From contig CM074855.1 in NCBI GenBank assembly GCA_037501455.1, forward strand, positions 36,799,001 through 36,863,000: a DNA stretch of 64,000 bases, in the 5' to 3' direction. The stretch's first letter is position 1; every line of letters starts with the position of its first letter. Below the pieces are notes generated by a model, which ran no database searches, was not told the DNA's origin, and worked only from the letters and a program-made list of their open reading frames with translations. This DNA comes from Lantana camara. Its lineage: Eukaryota; Streptophyta; Magnoliopsida; Lamiales; Verbenaceae. The position numbers were made by a program, and so were the translations under genes. Positions 22,642-36,103 of this stretch are shown here, piece after piece.

Positions 22642-22980
22642 TGTGACTCCCCGGGTTTTCGTCGTACAGGTACGCTCGCCACCTTTTTAATTTCGTACTC
22701 GCATGCATTATTATTTGATAACCTCACTTGAATTATTTGATTTAATTGAATTATGTGAAATATATGAATTTTATTCGCAAGACGTTTCATAACAAATAAA
22801 TATTTCATAAAATTCATTCATAATCATTTCATAAGTTTCCTTCTAACTTATATATATGTATTTATATACCTACATACATTTCCTACACAAATTCACATTT
22901 TATAATATATAGTACATGCACTAATATAATTATATATTCGCATCATACTTTATACATGCACTTATATGATTATACATACT

Positions 22981-23029
<49 letters not shown>

Positions 23030-23093
23030 TATACTTCATACACACATCTCATATTATAAAATAAAGTATATGTATTTATATACATATTATATA

Positions 23094-23327
23094 GGGCAAA
23101 TTACATCCAACTACCCTGAGGTTTGCCCTAATTACGAATCAGTCACTCTTTTTTCATTTATTACATATCAATCCCTAAAAACACTGTTTCAATTACAAAT
23201 CAGTCCCTCTTTAGGGGTTAAAATGTAATTGAAACAGTATTTTTAGGGGTTAATATGTAATAAACGAAAAAAGAGGGACTGATTCGTAATTAGGGCAAAC
23301 CTCAGGGTAGTTGGATGTAATTTTCCC
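23094..23327. mobile_element. Palindromic MITE with 9-bp target-site copy
   Basis: 234 bp, almost wholly self-complementary: starts GGGCAAATTACATCC and ends GGATGTAATTTTCCC, with inner arms CCCTGAGGTTTGCCCTAATT. Flanked by TATTATATA at 23085-23093 and 23328-23336. A 9-bp copy points to the Mutator superfamily (inference). The matching place in the 3' LTR of D (about 53510-53530) has no insert, so the MITE arrived after D. Confidence 0.9.
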
Positions 23328-24839
23328 TATTATATATCATAATATCTTCCACGACACATTATACATACATATACATACAACTATATCATATTATATTATA
23401 CATATACACAAGAACATACACTCTCAACCATTACACACATTTCATCTCTAACACACCTAAAAAACACACACTTCCTCTCAATCTCTTCACACACACACTC
23501 CATTTGATTCAAGCAAGAGGAAGAGAAGGAGGAGCCAAGCAATCATCATCACCCTCGTTATCATCTCCATCATTTCATTCGTCCATCTCCTTCATTCCAT
23601 TTCAAGGTGTGTATATATATATGTGTGTGTGTGTCTGTTTATGTGTGTCATGTTAGAGATCGATATGATTTAAGTTTAGATTCTTCTCCCTTGATGATAT
23701 TATGTTAATATATGTTAAGATCTATGAATTTATTGCAAGAATTTAGTTGATGTATATGTTTATATAAATGTGCATATATATATATGTGTTTTAATGTGGG
23801 TTTGATTTTTATAACAAGATTCTTGGATTAATACTTGTTTTAATGTTTACTATAAGTGCTATATCCTATATTTTGATGTATTTGTGAGTTATTTTGGTTG
23901 GGATGATGATTTGGGGTGGTTTTGGAACCAGATATGTTCCCCTGCTCTTTTTTTCGGATAAAATGTGTCCAACGGGCAGTTTTTTTAATGAAAACTGGCG
24001 TTTGCTAAATTGGCATTTGGTAAAATGGCGTTCCCCTGCTCTTTATTTACCAGTTTAGCGAACGCCAGTTTTCTTTTTTTACCGGTTTTGGAACCAGTTT
24101 TCATTTAGCAAACGACAGTTTTTTTAATGTTCCCCTGCTCTTTGGATACCGGTTCATTTACCAAAAGCCAGTTAAGCAAGCCACTGTCTCACCCGATAAC
24201 TTCAAACGTCCCTTTTTGCTATCAGTTCAATTTTCAAATGGCCGTTTACCCCCTCAAATGTGCTCCGATTGACCTGAACTTTTAATCACAGAAACCTTTT
24301 GAAGTCTAACTCATGATATTCTCCTTTCTCTACAGCTTGCGCGTTTCCAAAATCTGTCAACTTTCGGTAAACTTTGCCTAAACCTCTCTTCTTGCTTTCC
24401 TTTCACTCCCTTGACTTCTATATGTGATTTTTATCAATTTTATACTTTATTAAATGATGATTATGTTATTATTTGGCACTCTATGGTTCTTAATTGCTTA
24501 TACCCGAATGTAACTTCGTGTTTCATATGAATTGAATTCGTATGATTGAAGTGTATGCTTATGCGACCTCCTTGGACTTAATTGCATCTCTCATGTGTTA
24601 ATTGAATGCCTTACATGTTAAGTGTCACTTTCTTGATAATTTATTTAATTATGAAGGTGTTGGGATTATTCTCTGTATTTACATGAACATTATCATAACA
24701 TAGCATATCATTTTATAATTCTCACCCACATGTTATATCATTTCATATCATCCCACGACACCTATCAATGTCGTGCGTCTTATTTGGTTTCATATTGAGT
24801 TATTTCTCATGAGTACACGTTGTTCCTTCTCTTGTACAG

Positions 24840-24915
24840 TTTGTTTCCAAGGTGGAGACTTCCAGATCGAAAAGGTACTCGTGTTATGCATGTATCTTAT
24901 GTGGTGGTATTCCAG
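24840..24915 (+). other. Exon-like segment in D 5' LTR
   Basis: 76 nt between CTTCTCTTGTACAG and TATTCCAG/GTGAGGGTG. LTR E has a 76-nt segment on the minus strand with the same edges and a shared GTGGAGA..TTCC core. Part of the proposed LTR intron-exon layout; no evidence of transcription in the sequence itself. Confidence 0.45.
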
Positions 24916-24987
24916 GTGAGGGTGTTTTCATTCTAGTTATATATCAATCCCTACAACCTTATGTGATAAGTTGTGGCAAAAAGCCTA

Positions 24988-25033
<46 letters not shown>

Positions 25034-26276
25034 TTTTCAACGTAGAGTTATCGAGTAAACTATTTCCAATTATTATGAACGTATTATGATTCTCATGTCT
25101 TGAAATATTTTGGCGAGATTATGCACATTGATCATGTTCATGTTATTGGGCCCCGGGGAAATGTATGAATAGAGACCAGTTCGGCATCGGGCCGACCTAT
25201 AGCTAAACCATTGCACAAAATACCCTTTGAGAATATCCTCGTGCAACCAGGAGGCCCAGGAGATGGGATATTCTTAAGCCGGTGGCTAATCCACCGAAGG
25301 AGCGGGTAGGAGTACTCATGAGCCCCGTCTCGATATTGTAATGAAATGGTTCAGGTCTGCAGGCCTGACCATTATGGAGGGAGAAGGTTGGAATTATATC
25401 AAGCTTATGATTATGTACATGATTATTATTGTTATTCACCGTGCGGGGAGGACGGGACACGGATTGCCAAAATGATCATGTCTCACGCTTATATGACTGG
25501 CATGTATTATTATGTATTGCATGATCACGTATTCAAAAGTATTAAGTCTTGTTTATTGTACATAGTCGGAGTTTGGTTGGAGATTATGCACGCTCACTCG
25601 CCGAGCCACAATGATTATGATTATGGATTATGAACTTAATGAATTAGTCGTAAAGTCCTAGCAATGTCTAGCTATTTTCTTGTCCCTCGTGGGAATTAAC
25701 CTTATGCAAAACCTTGCTCAGGATTTACGACTTGCTTGTGCATGTTTTTATATATTTATTTATAGCTCCTGCTCACTCAGTCTTCTAGAGACTGATCCCT
25801 CTTTCCACTTTTCTGTTCTTGCAGGTTGTGCTAGGCGAAAGTCGAGTCTTAGCTTTCTTGTTCGATTCACTTGTACACTCGAGTCACATTTCACCATGTT
25901 ATGATTTAATTATATTTCTTTATGTATTTGGGCCTGTGTGCCAATTACGAATTATTGGATATTGATTTGGGACAGGTTGCATGCTTAGTTGAACCCGTTC
26001 TTAGGTTGTATTTTAGATTTTAATTATGTTTATGGAATTATTGGGCTTGTAGCCATTATTGGAATCCATTCATGTTAACATTATTACTTCCGCACCGCAT
26101 TTTAGATGTTGTTGATTATTGGTACAGGGTTAGATTTCGTCCAACTAGGAGATCTTTTATTTTGTCACCTGTTCGCTATGAGTCCGGTTCATGATTGGAC
26201 TACCCATTTCATGTGTGGACTAGACTTGTAGTGCGGGGGATGTGGTGCCTATCGTTGTAGGTGCTACGTCCTAAGG

Positions 26277-26287
26277 TGGAATCAGAG
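26277..26287 (+). other. Primer binding site of D, one mismatch
   Basis: TGGAATCAGAG, with A for T at the fourth base relative to the initiator tRNA-Met complement, 8 nt after the LTR (spacer TCCTAAGG). Confidence 0.85.
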
Positions 26288-29200
26288 CCCCAGGTCGCAA
26301 AATCGAGGTTTCTAGCGTCGTGTTATGTCAAGTATAGGTCGAATGGCTTAGGAATAACATGTCAACGTGTGCATTGCATTGATCATGAGCATTTATTATT
26401 GAAATTTGATGGAAATTTATTGTTAAATATGTTTAATTTAAATTTTATGTCGAATTACGTGTTGCATTTGCATCAAATACGTGCTTTTGGTGCTAATTAT
26501 GTGACATTTGCATTTGCTAACCCACATACATTTATATTCGAATTGAGTTGTGATTTGTAGGCTACTACTGCAATATCAAACCACGACCAATTTTTACAAT
26601 AACAACAACATTGCACAAGTTTCCCTCTTCAAATACAGATGATTGGTGGAATGTAACGGGGCTATCTATAAGGGCAATTGAGATTCATTGCCTCCCTTAA
26701 CAAGGCAACGGTTTTGAAATTAAGATCTAGGATAGAAGACCTCGATTCGCGAGGAATGTTCACAAGATTTATCATAAGCAGTGCATAATTAATGAAGTAA
26801 TGTCGTAGGAATCCAAATCATATGGTTGGAAGATTAGAAGTTGATGGGATATCAAGGGAAGTGATGCTTATAACTCACAAGAAATACACGTGAGCCTACA
26901 TTACGAAAGAAGTTGGTCCACCGGGTTTAAGAGGCTCATTTAATTCAAAGGAGAGATGAAGTAAGCCTTGAAGTACTAAGGATTCAAGGTTTGGATTTGC
27001 AAGCAAGTTGAGGATCTTTAGCTAGTTGGAACTAAAATCGAGTTGTGCGAGGAAAAAAGGTAACTTAAATGATTTGGATCGTTTGGGAAAAATGTAAGAG
27101 ATCGATAAATTTTGGGTTCATGAAAACAACAAGTAGATGAATCGAGCAACGAGGTAATCAATGTAGATCTACAAGAAGTTGAGACACTTGAGTTATATCC
27201 AAGTTTGGTATTCGGATTGGAGTGGAAGAAATAGGGATTGCATAATCATGGAAGAGTTAATTAAACCTTTTGAACTCACAAGGGATAGAGTAAGGTAATT
27301 TTGATCGAGATGACAACTACGGTGAAGAGTTGGATAAACGAGAAATCGGTTCTCGAAAAGAATTGAGGGGATCAAATCACTCGGGTATGTAGATTTGAGA
27401 TCAAGTAACAACCTTACGTCGAGGAAATTTGGAAACGGCATTTGGGGAAGAATGAAAACATCGAGATGCTCGGGTATAGAAGAATTTGAACTAGACGACA
27501 AATTCGGACTTGAAACGTGGATGTAGGCAAGAAAATTGAGGGAGTTAGAAGACCATGGGTAAGCAAAAAAAAAGTGATCAACGAATTCGAGAACAAAGGA
27601 CCAATTATCGAGCTAAAGATTACCATTACAGTGAAAGGTACTTGCATTCATGGCACGTTCATCATACCACATATTAATTATTTTAATCTCGCTTATTTCA
27701 TTTAATTGAAGTAATTGCCCAACTGTGATGCATACTTTGATTGTCGAAAATGTGCTACATTCATCGAACATTCTTACCCAGCATGCATAGCTTAGTGTTT
27801 GCTTGGTAGGAAGCCTTCTTCACGGGGTTTAAGAGGCTCATTTAATTCAAGGGAGAGATGAAGTAAGCCTTGAAGTACTAAGGATTCAAGGTTTGGATTT
27901 GCAAGCAAGTTGAGGATCTTTAGCTAGTTGGAACTAAAATCGAGTTGTGCGAGGAAAAAGGGTAACTCAAATGATCAGGGTCGAAGTCCAAGCTTGGGAA
28001 TTAAGTTTGAGATGAGTCGAGATACTTCCGACCATGGAATGGGGTTTGGATCGTTTGGGAAAAATGTAAGAGATCGATCAATTTTGGGTTCATGAAAACA
28101 ACAAGTAGATGAATCGAACAATGAGGTAATCAATGTAGATCTACAAGAAGTTGAGACACTTGAGTTATTTCCAAGTTTGGTATTCGGATTGGAGTGGAAG
28201 AAATAGGGATTGCATAATCATGGAAGAGTTCATTCAATCTTTTGAACTCACAAGGGATAGAGTAAGGTAATTTTGATCGAGATGACAACTACGGTGAAGA
28301 GTTGGATAAACGAGAAATTGGTTCTCGAAAAGAATTGAGGGGATCAAATCACTCAGGTATGTAAGATTTGAGATCAAGTGACAACCTTACGTTGAGGAAA
28401 TTTGGAAACGGCATTTGGGGAAGAATGAAAGCATCGAGATGCTCGGGTATAGAAGAATTGGAACTAGACGACAAATTCAGACTTGAAACGTGGATGTAGG
28501 CAAGAAAATTGAGGAAGTTAGAAGACCATGGGTAAGCAAAAAAAAAAAAAAGATCAACGAATTCGAGAACAAAGGACCAATTATCGAGCTAAAGATTACC
28601 ACTACAGTGAAAGGTACTTGCATTCATGGCACGTGCATCATACCACATATTAATTATTTTAATCTCGCTTATTTCATTTAATTGAAGTAATTGCCCAAAT
28701 GTGATGAATACTTTGATTGTCGAAAATGTGCTACATGCATCGAACATTCTTACCCAGCATGCATAGCTTAGTGTTTGCTTTGTAGGAATCCTTCTTCACC
28801 TCATGTTTCACGTGCTATTTCAAGCAAGTCATGTTTGGGTCAAGAGTGAATCTTGGGTTGAAAAGAATCGAGCAAGTGGGATGGAGACTTTAAGGAGTCA
28901 GAAATTCAATTGGAAGTTAGGAACGAGAGAAATGTGATTCCTACCCTAACCAATTACTTCAAAATGAATGTGGGCAAGAACACCGAACACACTGTAGAGT
29001 TAAAACCAATCATTTCGAGGAAGGTGATTTTGAAAAAATCGAGAATTTTTGTCTAAGCAAACGATGGGCCGAGTTCAACAAACAAAAAAGGAAATTCTTA
29101 TGGGGGAGAGCACGGACAAGGAATAAATTTGAACTCCCGGTTGTGCTAAAGAAGTACTTCTAGTGGGAACTACGAAAATGTAAGATTTAATAAGTCACGG

Positions 29201-30596
29201 GACCCTTCCAAAGTTATAAGGAATAAGTTGGGCAAATTTTGGCACTCGAAGAACGACAAGGCTAAGAGATCTAGAGCTTCAAGAAGTTTTTGAAGGAAAC
29301 GAACACTTGAGTGGATAAAGGTGCAAGTTCAAGGAATATTTGGAAGCCGTGTCGATAAGGAGAAAAAGGGGTGATCGATGGAAACAAATCAAAGTCATCG
29401 ATCTCTCATGATAGTCGAATACGAACTCAACCTCCCCAAGACTTAAAAAGGGTTGAGTTTGTATGGTGAGTTTCGGATACCGAGGTTAATGGAGGCATGA
29501 AGGAACTACGAAATGGTGGAGTAAATATCGGGTAAGGAAAGCCGATCAGATTATCATATTCCCTGAAGGTGAAAGTGAGAACCAATTCAACTGAGCATTA
29601 AAGGTGGGAAGTAACATAGACAAGATAGGATTACCATTTCGACAGTCATCTTTCCATTATGAGTCGGAGACACCTCTGGGATTGGGAAACATGTTTGAGT
29701 GTTAGAAATCTAACTCAAGCATTTCAGACCGCCAAATATAACTCGCTAGGAAAATCGAGTTAATCGGGTCAAGGCCAAACGAACACTCAAGAACTTGTGA
29801 GGCTAAAGAGGAAGAATGAAAAAGGGGTGACCAAGAATCGGGTTATTTGGAAGATAGGATCGATTAAGGACCGGGCACGTGCCAAGGGTATAAGAGAAGT
29901 CGAGAAATAACTCAACCATGGGGTAGTGCATTCACACAAGCAACGGGATCATCATCATCAATTTTCTTCCTCGGTGCACGGTACATTAAAAAATTCATGA
30001 CCCATTCACACATACATCGTTATTCCTCGTTTGATTTCCCGTTAGTGATTGTATGTGCATGATGACAATTTTCTTTGCGCATGCCATGTTCGTGAGTTTT
30101 GCATGTTACTGGCTAGTTAGCCGCTGGAGGCAGCTTAGTTTTCGGGAGTGTTTAGGCTTCACGGTGAGTTAAGGGTCATGGTGATTTCATGGAGCCAAGC
30201 TTTCAACAACCATGCCGGAGTACATGGTCAAGAATGGTTCGATTCTCCTAACATCGAATCTAACTTGGAGGCATTGAAGAATTCGGTTAGGCTCATTGTT
30301 GTGAATTAGTGGTTGTCTAAGACACCATACTCGTTTTTCAAACCGAGCCCCAAGATTTAGGTCTTAATGGACTTAAGCAATAAGAGATAAACCCTTCGGA
30401 CCCTCTCGTTGTAAGAGTCCGACTGAGCTACTCGCTTAACACTGGATTAAGTTCGAGGACGAATCTTCTCTACAATGAAGTCAAGAATCCCTGTTTCTTG
30501 AAGACCTTTTCCGAACTAATTCCTATCAGGATGTCGCGAAGCCCGCATGGGATGAACACAGAGAAATGGTGCTTAGAGTCCAGAGCTCGAGGTATC
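26288..30596 (+). other. Non-coding interior of element D
   Basis: No frame longer than about 100 codons and no gag, zinc-knuckle, protease, RT or integrase motif on either strand. The middle is a large direct duplication (26923-28799). The rest (26288-26922 and 28800-30596) is unique within the window and purine-rich on the plus strand. It has the length of a normal interior, so it is a replacement or very old decay rather than a simple deletion. Confidence 0.7.
26923..28799. repeat. Tandem duplication of about 0.9 kb in D interior
   Basis: Unit 1 is 26923-27824 (902 bp) and unit 2 is 27825-28799 (975 bp). Both begin GGGTTTAAGAGGCTCATTTA and end with CATGCATAGCTTAGTGTTTG and CTTCTTCAC. They are almost identical; the chief difference is about 70 bp present in unit 2 (about 27976-28045) and missing in unit 1. 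Twin 62- and 63-codon frames (27517 and 28490) come from the duplication and are not regarded as genes. Confidence 0.92.
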
Positions 30597-30632
30597 GGAC
30601 CTGAGGACTGGTCCTTCTTAAGGGGGAGAGGT
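30597..30632 (+). other. Pre-PPT hairpin and polypurine tract of D
   Basis: GGACC-TGAGGACT-GGTCC (30597-30614), then TAAGGGGGAGAGGT before the LTR. Kept although the pol gene is gone, suggesting a structural role in replication rather than coding. Confidence 0.85.
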
Positions 30633-31002
30633 TGTAACGCCCCGTGTTTTCGTCGTACAGGTACGCTTGCCACACGTATGATTTTCCGAGGGTTAATGTT
30701 ATTTACTTATTCAATTTCGTTCTCGCATGCATTATTATTTGATAACCTCACTTGAATTATTTGATTTAATTGAATTATGTGAAATACATGAATTTTATTC
30801 GCAAGCCATTTCATAACATATAAATATTTCATAAAATTCATTCATAGTCATTTCATAAGTTTTCTTCTAACTTATATATATGTATTTATATACCTACATA
30901 CATTTCCTACACAAATTCACATTTTATAATGTATATTACATGCACTAATATAATTATATATTCACATCATACTTTATACATACACTTATATGATTATACA
31001 TA

Positions 31003-31062
<60 letters not shown>

Positions 31063-31075
31063 TATACATCATATA
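30633..31075 (+). mobile_element. 3' LTR of D, proximal part
   Basis: Starts TGTAACGCCCCGTG and follows the first part of the 5' LTR, including (TA)n at 31005-31059. It stops at ATATA (31071-31075), the target-site copy of C; the LTR continues at 53476. Confidence 0.92.
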
Positions 31076-32336
31076 TGTAACATCCCGCTCGTCCGTCCGT
31101 ACAGGTACGCCGTCACGGGAGAGCTACGTGCGCTTTTAAATTATTTAATTATGTAAATTATGTGTTTATTCTATTCTTTACGTGATATTCTTGAATTTAT
31201 TTGAATTATTACTTGAATTTTATTTGAGCCTTATATGAATGATTTGAACATTTTTGCTCTTCTTGTTCATTTTTAATCCGTTTGCATCTACTCCTATTTT
31301 TAATTTTTGTAATTATGTGATATGTATGATTTATATTTGTTATGAATGTGTTTTTATATTCGTTGCATGATTTTGTGTTTGTTTGATACGGTTTTCGAAC
31401 CGTTTTATTGTTAGGGACTTAAGGGCCTAACTCGTTTTAGCCCACCTTGTGTTCCGGAAGGCGTATCCCAAGATCAGGAATTCGGATTTGAATTCCGGAA
31501 GTGACTTTGGACTTGTAATGAAGAAAGAAAGATAAGGAACCCAACCTCATATTTTTCTAAGCCCATTTGGTTTCCCGTATTTCACCCGAATCGAGCCCCG
31601 TGTGATAGAATTACCACCTTTGACTAAAATAGCCATAACTCTCTCATTTTCAACCTTTTTGACTAATTCTTAGTCCCACACTTCACCAACTTGCACCTAT
31701 ATCTCTATCCCTCAGCCTCACTTCGAAATCACCCCAAGAGAAAGGAGAAATTGAGCCCCAAAGTCTGAACAAGAGAGGAAGAAGGAGAAAAGGAAGAGGA
31801 ACTATCTATCTCTCCAAGATTTGAGCTCAAACCTTGATCTAATCTCTCCTAAATTAAGATGTAAGTTAATATTTGCTATCTCCATCTCTTTCTGTTCATT
31901 TTAACTATAAGTTTGCAAGATTTCATCCATTTCTGAGTATGGTATGAAGAGATATATGAATAGTTAGGTCATGTGGCTCTTTAGATGAATTCTTGCATTT
32001 CCTTGCTCCAGTTCTTGAATTGATGAATGATATATAATCTAAATGAATTCCTTACTCCATTATTATGCATAAAATTTCATGGTATTTGAGTGTTCTTTGA
32101 ACTAACATGGCTGCACACCATGAAAAGCTTTGAGAAAATGAAGTTTCTTCCACCTTTTGCATCCTTGATTGCTACGTATGGCTTGTTGTTGTGTTGCTGC
32201 GAGTTTCCTTGATTCTTTATTCTTATTTGAAGCTTTGTTGTTACTGCTACGGTTCCTGTTGTTGCTGCTGCTTCCTTGGTTGCTTTCGAGAAGAAGAACA
32301 GGGGTTGAAATTCGAATTTTAGCCCCTGCCTTGATT

Positions 32337-32465
32337 AACGCCCCTTAGGGCGTTTGTGGAGTATGGAGGTAACGCCTATTACCTCAATAGCTGCTGGAGC
32401 CTCTTGCCACTGCCTCCCTTAATGGGGGTTACCCCTTTTGGCCTTAAGGGTGGTAACCCCCATTA
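32337..32465. repeat. Palindromes in LTR C
   Basis: AACGCCCCTTAGGGCGTT (32337-32354), GAGGTAA-cgccta-TTACCTC (32366-32385), and a larger pair GGGGGTTACC / GGTAACCCCC (about 32424-32464) around a TTTTGGCCTTAA centre. Stems differ from the G, B and D clusters but occupy the corresponding LTR zone. Confidence 0.75.
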
Positions 32466-32948
32466 CCCCTAACCCTTTTTGTGAGTGGTTCGTGTGTTTT
32501 GTTCATTGTGTGCCCGGTTTTATTTCGTTGTTTGTTTCTTGTTTCGTTTATTATTTTATTTGATTTCTCCCACCCCAATTATGATCCCAATATGTTAATG
32601 TGTCAGTAAATAACATGTTTCGTTAATTGTTTTTATTGCTTTGTTTAATAAGTGAAAACGTGACTTATTTGCATAAACGTTTAAATGTCACGTATGGCGC
32701 TTTCTTGCATGTGTTGCATCCCTTATATGATTTAAACTCATGAATGCATATAATATGATATGTTATGATCATTATGCTCAATTTATGGATTTATTTGATG
32801 TGAATTCAATGCCTTTATATGCAATATATGACTTAAAACGCCCTAAATGATCTCTAACATGCGTGTTGAAACGAGTACCTTGTTTCTTTGCCTGTTATGA
32901 TTTCTCTTTACTTCTTTTACTGTGTGAATGATTTGTTAACGTATTACC

Positions 32949-35900
32949 TGTAGCACCCGGGACGATAGGCACCACATCCCCCGCACTACAAGTCTAGTCC
33001 ACACGTGAAATGGATGATCCAACATGAACCGGACTCATACCGAACGGGTGACAAAATAAAATGACCCTGGCTAGGCGGGATCTAACCTTGTACCAAGCAA
33101 CCAAAACAGTACGAGTGCAATGCGGAAGTAATCATGCCAACGATAAAATTCCATTAATGGCTACAAGCCCAAACAATTCAAAACACAATTAATTCCATCA
33201 TGCAACCTAGTAATGGTTTCAACTAAACATGCAACCTGTCCCGAATCAATATTCAATATTTCAATAATTATTGATCTTGCATTGGCACTCAGGCCTATTT
33301 AAATACATGGTATAAGTAAACATAGTAAATGTAAAAGGTGACTCGAGTGTACGCTTGAGACTTAAGACAATCTCTAAGACTTGACTCCTGCCTAGCTACA
33401 CCTGCAAAGAACTGAAAAGTGGGGAAAAGAGGGGTCAGTCTCTAGAAGACTGAGTGAGCGGGAGTTATACGTATATAAAAACATGCACATGCAAGTCATA
33501 AATCCCGAGCAAGATTTTATTTGAATTTAGTTCCCGAGAAGGGCAAGGAAAGGGTTAATAATGCTTGGGCTTTACGACTAATTCATATTAAATTCATTAA
33601 GTTCATAATGCATGAATAATAGTTATGGCTCGGCGAGTGAGCGTGCATTATCTCCAAGCAAACTCTGACCGTGTACAATGAACATGATTAATACATTTTG
33701 AATATGTGACCATACATTACATAATAATACATGCAAGCCATAACATGAGACATGAGCGTTTGGGCGATCCGTGTCCCGGCCTTCCCGCACAGTGCATAAT
33801 AACAATAACATAATCATGAAATAAGTTCCAACCTTCTCCCTCCGAAATAGTCGGGCCTTCAGACCCGAACCATTTAATAATAACAATATTGAGACGGGGG
33901 CTCATGACTCCTACTCGCTCCTTCGATGGGTTAACCATTGGCTCAAGAATAACTCACCTTCCACAATACATGGTCGCGTGAGAGATTCTCAATGAGTACT
34001 TTGTGCAATGGCTTAGCTAAAGGTCGGCCCAATGCCGAACCGGTCTCCATTCATACATTTCCTCGGGGCCCAATAACATGTGCATGATCAATGTGCATAA
34101 TCTCGCCAAAACATTCAAGTCATGATCGTAATTATCATAATTCATTTCGTAATTCATAAGGAAAGATTTACTCGATGATTCCACTTTAAAATCAATATAT
34201 ATATACTTTAGGTTTTTGGCCAAAACATATCACATAAAGGTGGTAGGGATTTAATACATAACTATAACGAAAACACCCTCACCTGGAATAACCCAAGACA
34301 AGAAACATGATTGATACGGGTGCCTATTCAATCCGGAAATCTCCACCCTGAAGATGAACTGTACAAGAGAAAGTAACAATGTGTACTCATGAGAGGAGAC
34401 TCAATATGATAACAAATAGGACGCACGACAATGTTTATGAAGTGGTGTATCACGTCATAACATAATTCAATATGAAATGAAGCATAAGAATGTCATGGAA
34501 TGGTGTGATCGTGTTCATATGCTCAATTACTCAAACAAATTCAATTCGTATATCAAGCATGGATTCAAACAATCAAACTTAAGCAAGTAAGGACCAAGGA
34601 GTGTCAAATAGGAGCGTAATTATCAATTAAGTAAGCATATAATTCATATAAGTCACATACGGGAGCCAAGGAAGTGAAAGGAATGCAATAAGAGGGGGTT
34701 TTGGCGAAGTTTGGCAAAAGTTGACAATTTTCCGAAATGTACAAACTGTAGGAAAATGGAAATATCTTGAGTTGTAGAAGTTGGAACTGAGTTTTTCTTG
34801 CTATAACTAAAACTAGACACATAGACCTTTAAAATTATATATGGCACGTATTCTAGTTCAAAACGAGGAGTAAATGGCGTAGGTCCGAAGTTGAAGGAAT
34901 GCAGATTGTCGGTGAAGTGGCGACAGCAAAAAGGATTGATAATATCTCACAAATGGGACAGTATATTTAGGTTATTCTACTTGGAGGTTGTTCTAGACTT
35001 CAAGAGGTTTCCATTGGTTTAAAAATTAGGTCAATCAGAGTTCGTATGAGGGAGAACGAAGTAAAACAAACTCGGACAGAAAACAGGGGCGGATCCACGC
35101 CCGTGGATTCCTATGCCGAAAAACCAAGTTTTCTGGACTCAAATCCACGGCCGTGGGTCAAAATCCACGCCCGTGGATATTCTCCAGCAGCTGAATACGA
35201 GGGAAAAACAGGGCAAGGCTCAAGATATGGCTCCCAATCCACACCAACACCAAATCACAACAATAAAACACCTCAAAACTATCATATAACACCAATATAC
35301 ATCTTATACTTCAATTACAACACATAAAACACAAGTTTGAGGCAAGGATCAATCCAAACAATCACATATACTCCTCCAAAATTAATATATGTATCAATTA
35401 TCCAAATAACAAGGAAATAAGGCTAGGAATTCATGAATTCACATAAATTACTCAAGAAGTCATGCTTGATCATCAAGATTAAAGTCCAAAATCCAAATCT
35501 CTAACAAACCCTCATACATACACACACCTATATATATATACCAACACATGAACCAACCTTGGAAGAAAAGGATGGAATGGAAATGATGAGATGATGATGA
35601 TGCTCTTGATGATGCTTGTGCTTCTTGAATATTTCCTCCCTTCCTTCTCCTTCTTGCTTGGAATCAAATGTGATGAAGATGAAGGTGAGAGTGTAGTGTG
35701 CATGTTAGAGATTTGCTAGGTGTAATATGTGTGTCTTGCATATATGATACAATGTATAGATATATAATATATATGTAAAAAGTTATAAAGTACAGATATT
35801 ATAAATATTATATGTATATAATTAACTTAGTGCTTATTATTATACTCATATATAATGCATGTGAGTGTATTAGTGTAGTAAAGATTTATGCACACACATA

Positions 35901-36103
35901 TATATATATAAGTGCATGCTTCATGAATAAATGCATATGTTAAGAAATGGAATTGAAATTAAAATGATCACATATGCAATTAGGCAATTAATCACATAAT
36001 CCACTTAGTCATACATTTCAATTAAGCATGCTTAACAAGTCCAACTCTCAAACTCACACGTGTGGCACGCGTACCTGAATAATTGAAAATACGGGGTGTT
36101 ATA
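32949..36103 (-). mobile_element. Solo LTR E (reversed), inserted in C
   Basis: 3,155 bp between TTACC copies (32944-32948 and 36104-36108). On the minus strand it starts TATAACACCCCG (from TGTAAC) and ends GGGTGCTACA. No interior. Much of it resembles the LTR of D and fragment K: exon-like segment 34283-34358, loop hairpin at about 33850-33876 (AATGGTTCGGG/CCCGACTATT), hairpin TCAGTC..GACTGA at 33435-33453 with a TATA-like run beyond, and ATCCACG palindromes. Confidence 0.92.
35093..35178. repeat. ATCCACGGCCGTGGAT-type palindromes in LTR E
   Basis: ATCCACGCCCGTGGAT at 35093-35108, ATCCACGGCCGTGGGT at 35143-35158 and ATCCACGCCCGTGGAT at 35163-35178: three near-identical hairpins within 86 bp. 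Fragment K has ATCCACGGCCCTGGAT at 60619-60634, so K and E share a stem type. Confidence 0.9.

Larger units (their letters stand above)
22642..26268 (+). mobile_element. 5' LTR of element D
   Basis: Starts TGTGACTCCCCG and ends GGTGCTACG (last A changed to G). It carries a MITE (23094-23327) that is absent from the 3' LTR, (TA)n runs at 22983-23022 and 24990-25031, a donor-like TTTCAAG/GTGTGT after 23606, palindromic AACTGGCGTT/AACGCCAGTT pieces at about 23990-24180, exon-like segment 24840-24915, loop hairpin 25345-25373, TATA plus hairpin TCAGTCT-tctag-AGACTGA (25777-25795), and acceptor TTCTTGCAG/G after 25824. Confidence 0.92.

Noticed and set aside
22449..22817. 122-codon minus frame over the left end of D
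   Set aside because: Crosses the D target-site junction, so it cannot be an older gene and matches nothing known.
22956..23228. IYIYIY-rich frames at (TA)n tracts (also near 24990, 31005, 42405, 42550, 51060)
   Set aside because: Translations of microsatellites.
27193..27501. 102-codon minus frame in D interior
   Set aside because: Lies in the duplicated unit and is not kept open at full length in the second unit; no domain.
35093..35178. CRISPR array
   Set aside because: Three short palindromes at uneven spacing in a plant LTR; no repeat-spacer regularity.
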